From contig PSPM01000031.1 of NCBI GenBank assembly GCA_004195435.1, positions 3,457-9,652 of the forward strand: a stretch of DNA of 6,196 nt, read 5' to 3'. The stretch comes from Candidatus Parvarchaeota archaeon. Lineage in GTDB: Archaea; Nanobdellota; Nanobdellia; Pacearchaeales; GW2011-AR1. The notes under the pieces are model-generated. The model was not told where the DNA came from and made no database searches. It was given only the letters and a program-made list of their open reading frames with translations. The position numbers and the translations under genes are program-made. This document shows, piece after piece, positions 6,180 to 6,196 of this stretch. The stretch's first letter is position 1, and each line of letters starts with the position of its first letter.

Positions 6180-6196
6180 AAATAATCTATATGATG

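Noticed and set aside
5992..6196. Search for a tRNA or other structured RNA in the right-hand intergenic region
   Set aside because: No cloverleaf arms, T-loop consensus or GC-rich stem is visible; the stretch is A/T-rich with promoter-like boxes only.

Overview
The window looks like a piece of an AT-rich archaeal genome, most likely a small-genome DPANN-type lineage (Pacearchaeota/Woesearchaeota-like); that placement is inferred. The signs are tight gene packing, strong A/T and Lys/Glu/Ile/Asn bias, no clear Shine-Dalgarno sequences, archaeal TATA boxes about 25-28 nt before start codons, and an archaeal-style phosphoenolpyruvate synthase. No tRNA, rRNA, CRISPR array, transposase or long repeat is visible.

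Layout. Positions 1-564 (+) hold the 3' part of an AP-endonuclease-2/xylose-isomerase-like TIM-barrel gene that enters from the left edge. Positions 611-1480 (+) encode a nucleotidyltransferase-fold protein with a Lys-rich N-terminus and a HEPN-like helical C-terminal half. The remaining genes lie on the minus strand. An unrecognised charged helical protein (2216 down to 1484) is interrupted by a single-base frameshift near 1655-1661. The ppsA-type gene (5051 down to 2277) carries an unusual acidic C-terminal extension of about 160 residues. A predicted lipoprotein (5991 down to 5083) has motifs resembling the TraB/TIKI/ChaN-EreA group. The right end (5992-6196) is a divergent intergenic region with promoter-like boxes for the lipoprotein and for a plus-strand gene starting just outside the window, plus a very weak 25-codon ORF.

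How the parts relate. PEP synthase (pyruvate + ATP to PEP) is a gluconeogenic entry enzyme and the best-supported call. The TIM-barrel protein may act on a sugar or another small substrate, but the two are on opposite strands and no shared pathway can be shown. The lipoprotein, ppsA and the helical gene run co-directionally with gaps of 31 and 60 nt. Each has its own TATA-like box at the leaderless distance, so they may be separate overlapping transcription units rather than one operon.

Main points for a second look: the frameshift, whose repair gives a 243-residue protein ending 3 bp from the convergent neighbour; the acidic tail on PEP synthase; the nucleotidyltransferase-HEPN-like fusion lacking an obvious third catalytic carboxylate; the TIKI/TraB-like lipoprotein; and the consistent leaderless promoter geometry.
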